From Vibrio astriarenae (GTDB taxonomy: Bacteria > Pseudomonadota > Gammaproteobacteria > Enterobacterales > Vibrionaceae): 64,000 bases of DNA. The DNA is taken from assembly GCF_010587385.1 (NCBI RefSeq), contig NZ_CP047476.1, positions 186,001 through 250,000 of the forward strand, in the 5' to 3' direction. This document shows, piece by piece, positions 62,404-64,000 of this stretch (position 1 is its first letter; each line of letters starts with the position of its first letter). The translations under genes and the position numbers were made by a program. The notes beneath the pieces were generated by a model. It saw only the letters and a list, made by a program, of their open reading frames with translations. It ran no database searches and was not told where the DNA came from.

Positions 62404-64000
62404 CTACTTTACCTCAGGGTAAGCCACCTCAAGTTTCGCCAACTTCTCAGCTTGCTCTGCGGGTGAGCCAGTGTGCTTAGCCAAGAGATGGTAAAGTCCC
62501 GGAATGACAACGAGTGTCATCATGGTAGCGACTAACACCCCAGAGAAAATCACCACACCAATCGCATGACGAGACTCCCAGCCAGCACCACTGGCTAGCA
62601 TCAGGGGTATCGCACCAGCAAGGGTAGTAATTGCCGTCATTAGGATAGGGCGCAGGCGCTGACTCGCACCATCAACAATCGCTTGCTCGAAATCAGATCC
62701 TTTATCACGCAACTGGTTAATGAACTCGACAATCAAAATTCCGTTCTTACTCGCCAAACCGATCAACATAATAATGGCGATCTGCGAATAAACATCAATA
62801 ACTAGGTCAAAGACAATTAAGCCGCCGAGCGCCCCGGTTAGGGCCAAAGGTACGGTTAGTATGATCACGAACGGATGGATAAAGCTCTCGAATTGAGCGG
62901 CAAGCACGAGATAGACCACCATTAGGGCCAGAATAAAAATCAGTCCCATTGAGCTACTTGAACGCTTAAACTCGAGGGATTCACCTTTATAGTCCACCGT
63001 TACCTGGCTTGGCAGTTGCTCTTGTACCACATTTTCGAGATAGCTCAGAGCTTGGCTTAAAGAGTAACCATCGGCCAAATCCGCAGAAATAGTAATCGCT
63101 TTGCGGCGGTTGTAGTGTCTTAGAGAGCTTGGTTGTCCTTCAATGATAACGTTAACCAGCTTATCTAAACGCACAAGCTCGCCCGTATTTTGCGAACGCA
63201 CTTGAATCATCGCTAAGTCAGTAATGCTGTTAAACGCGTCACGTGGAGCACGAACGTGAACATCATACTCTTCACCATTTTCAATATAGGTGGTGATGTT
63301 TTTGCCTGCTAACACCGTCTCTAATGTGTTGGCTATTTCAGAGACTGGTATGCCCAGCTCATGGGCGTAGGCTTGATTGATTTGAGTGCGTAACCGAGGG
63401 GTCGTCTCGTTATAATCAGTATCTAAATCAAGCAAGTTAGGGTTCTCGCTGGCGATGCTGATGACTTTATCTGTCCACTCTTTAACTTGCTCGTAGCTAC
63501 CACCACCGATAACCAACTGCACAGGAGAGCGTGCGCGACTGCCAAAGCTGGTGGGGACAACCGGAGAGATCCGTAGGTCGACCATGGGCGTTAACTGGCG
63601 ACGGATCGTGTTTCCCACTTCAAACACACTCTGGTCACGCTCGCTCCAATCGACTAAGTCGATGATCAGCATGATTTCGTGCTCACCCCGTCGGCCAGGG
63701 GCACGAATCGCCATCGTTTCGATAGGGCCTTCTGGCGCCATCAGCAGGGCCATTCTATCTTCAATCTCACCGACATAAGGCTGCATGGCGTCAAAGCCAG
63801 TCCCTTCCGTTGCACGGAGCATTACCATGAGGCGCCCTTTGTCTTCACGAGCGACAAAAGATTGTGGCAGCGTGTGATAGACAAGTGCAATAAAGCCCAT
63901 GCTGACAACAACCAATAGCGCAGCCACCCAGCTGTGTTTGAGTAGGCGGGTAATCAAGTCACGATAGTTTTGCTCCAAACGCTTAAAAATAGACTCGGTA
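62404..64000 (-). CDS. RND efflux permease, C-terminal half (5' end beyond window)
   Basis: The frame is open to the right edge; the TTG near 63978 is internal, since the residues before it continue the family sequence. About 530 of an expected 1000-1050 residues are visible: the transmembrane helix that starts the second half, the second periplasmic porter domain (YVGEIEDRMALL, GARARSPVQLVIGG-like strand), and the last six helices with the GLASKNGILIVEFINQLRDKG motif. HAE1-type RND pumps export drugs, solvents or lipids with a membrane-fusion protein encoded upstream, outside the window. Confidence 0.9.
   Translation of the reverse strand, partial: TESIFKRLEQNYRDLITRLLKHSWVAALLVVVSMGFIALVYHTLPQSFVAREDKGRLMVMLRATEGTGFDAMQPYVGEIEDRMALLMAPEGPIETMAIRAPGRRGEHEIMLIIDLVDWSERDQSVFEVGNTIRRQLTPMVDLRISPVVPTSFGSRARSPVQLVIGGGSYEQVKEWTDKVISIASENPNLLDLDTDYNETTPRLRTQINQAYAHELGIPVSEIANTLETVLAGKNITTYIENGEEYDVHVRAPRDAFNSITDLAMIQVRSQNTGELVRLDKLVNVIIEGQPSSLRHYNRRKAITISADLADGYSLSQALSYLENVVQEQLPSQVTVDYKGESLEFKRSSSSMGLIFILALMVVYLVLAAQFESFIHPFVIILTVPLALTGALGGLIVFDLVIDVYSQIAIIMLIGLASKNGILIVEFINQLRDKGSDFEQAIVDGASQRLRPILMTAITTLAGAIPLMLASGAGWESRHAIGVVIFSGVLVATMMTLVVIPGLYHLLAKHTGSPAEQAEKLAKLEVAYPEVK

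Noticed and set aside
1..64000. tRNA, rRNA, CRISPR arrays, insertion sequences, prophage genes
   Set aside because: Looked for on both strands; no cloverleaf-like, repeat-spacer or transposase signature was found.

Overview
The window reads as a chromosomal segment of a marine gammaproteobacterium, most likely a Vibrio or close relative. This rests on overall gene character: divergent ppsA/ppsR, a DUF1007 plus NicO-type exporter pair, many small LysR/HxlR-flanked enzyme islands and moderate GC. It is an inference, because no rRNA or tRNA is present. I saw no insertion sequence, phage gene, CRISPR array or tRNA. Gene content is mostly accessory metabolism, exported enzymes and transport, as is common on the second chromosome of vibrios.

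Layout. 1-11.5 kb: two related large Trp/Tyr-rich exported proteins (the first truncated by the window edge) flank an amidohydrolase, a DUF1501-DUF1800 pair and a divergent LuxR-HTH/alpha-beta hydrolase fusion. 11.5-17.1 kb: a DUF1330 protein, an NTF2-like protein and an AttEFGH-like ABC/FtsX/lipocalin-like operon. 17.1-32.7 kb: a globin, a heparin-lyase-I-like protein, DUF4336, an aromatic amino acid permease, a patatin lipoprotein, flavin reductase, LysR/NmrA, a secreted guanine deaminase, a PHP-type lipoprotein, a choloylglycine-hydrolase-family enzyme and an HxlR regulator. 32.8-44 kb: a DEAD helicase, an MFS transporter with a possible attenuator leader, ppsA and ppsR, DUF3299, DUF4437, LysR, DUF1007 and a NicO transporter. 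44-50.3 kb: a serine hydrolase, a D-threonine-aldolase-like enzyme, a DUF1566 gene split by an in-frame stop, an alcohol-dehydrogenase-like protein and an OpuAC-like protein lacking a signal peptide.

The highlight is 50.5-60.5 kb, a complete guanidine-to-ammonia operon. In order it carries two NtrC-like enhancer sites, a perfect IHF-consensus site, a sigma-54 -24/-12 promoter, a guanidine-I (ykkC) riboswitch, an ABC importer (binding protein, permease, ATPase), two DUF1989 proteins (urea-amidolyase-associated proteins 1 and 2, the carboxyguanidine deiminase subunits), a guanidine-II (mini-ykkC) riboswitch, a biotin-dependent urea/guanidine carboxylase and allophanate hydrolase. Import, carboxylation, deimination and hydrolysis would release nitrogen from guanidine. 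The regulatory DNA suggests nitrogen-limitation control of transcription start plus two separate guanidine-sensing RNA checkpoints, one at the operon head and one directly in front of the carboxylase.

The window ends with a DUF1254/DUF1214 protein and the C-terminal half of an RND efflux permease that runs off the edge. A family of related hairpins with GGGTCAGA-type arms sits between three separate convergent gene pairs.
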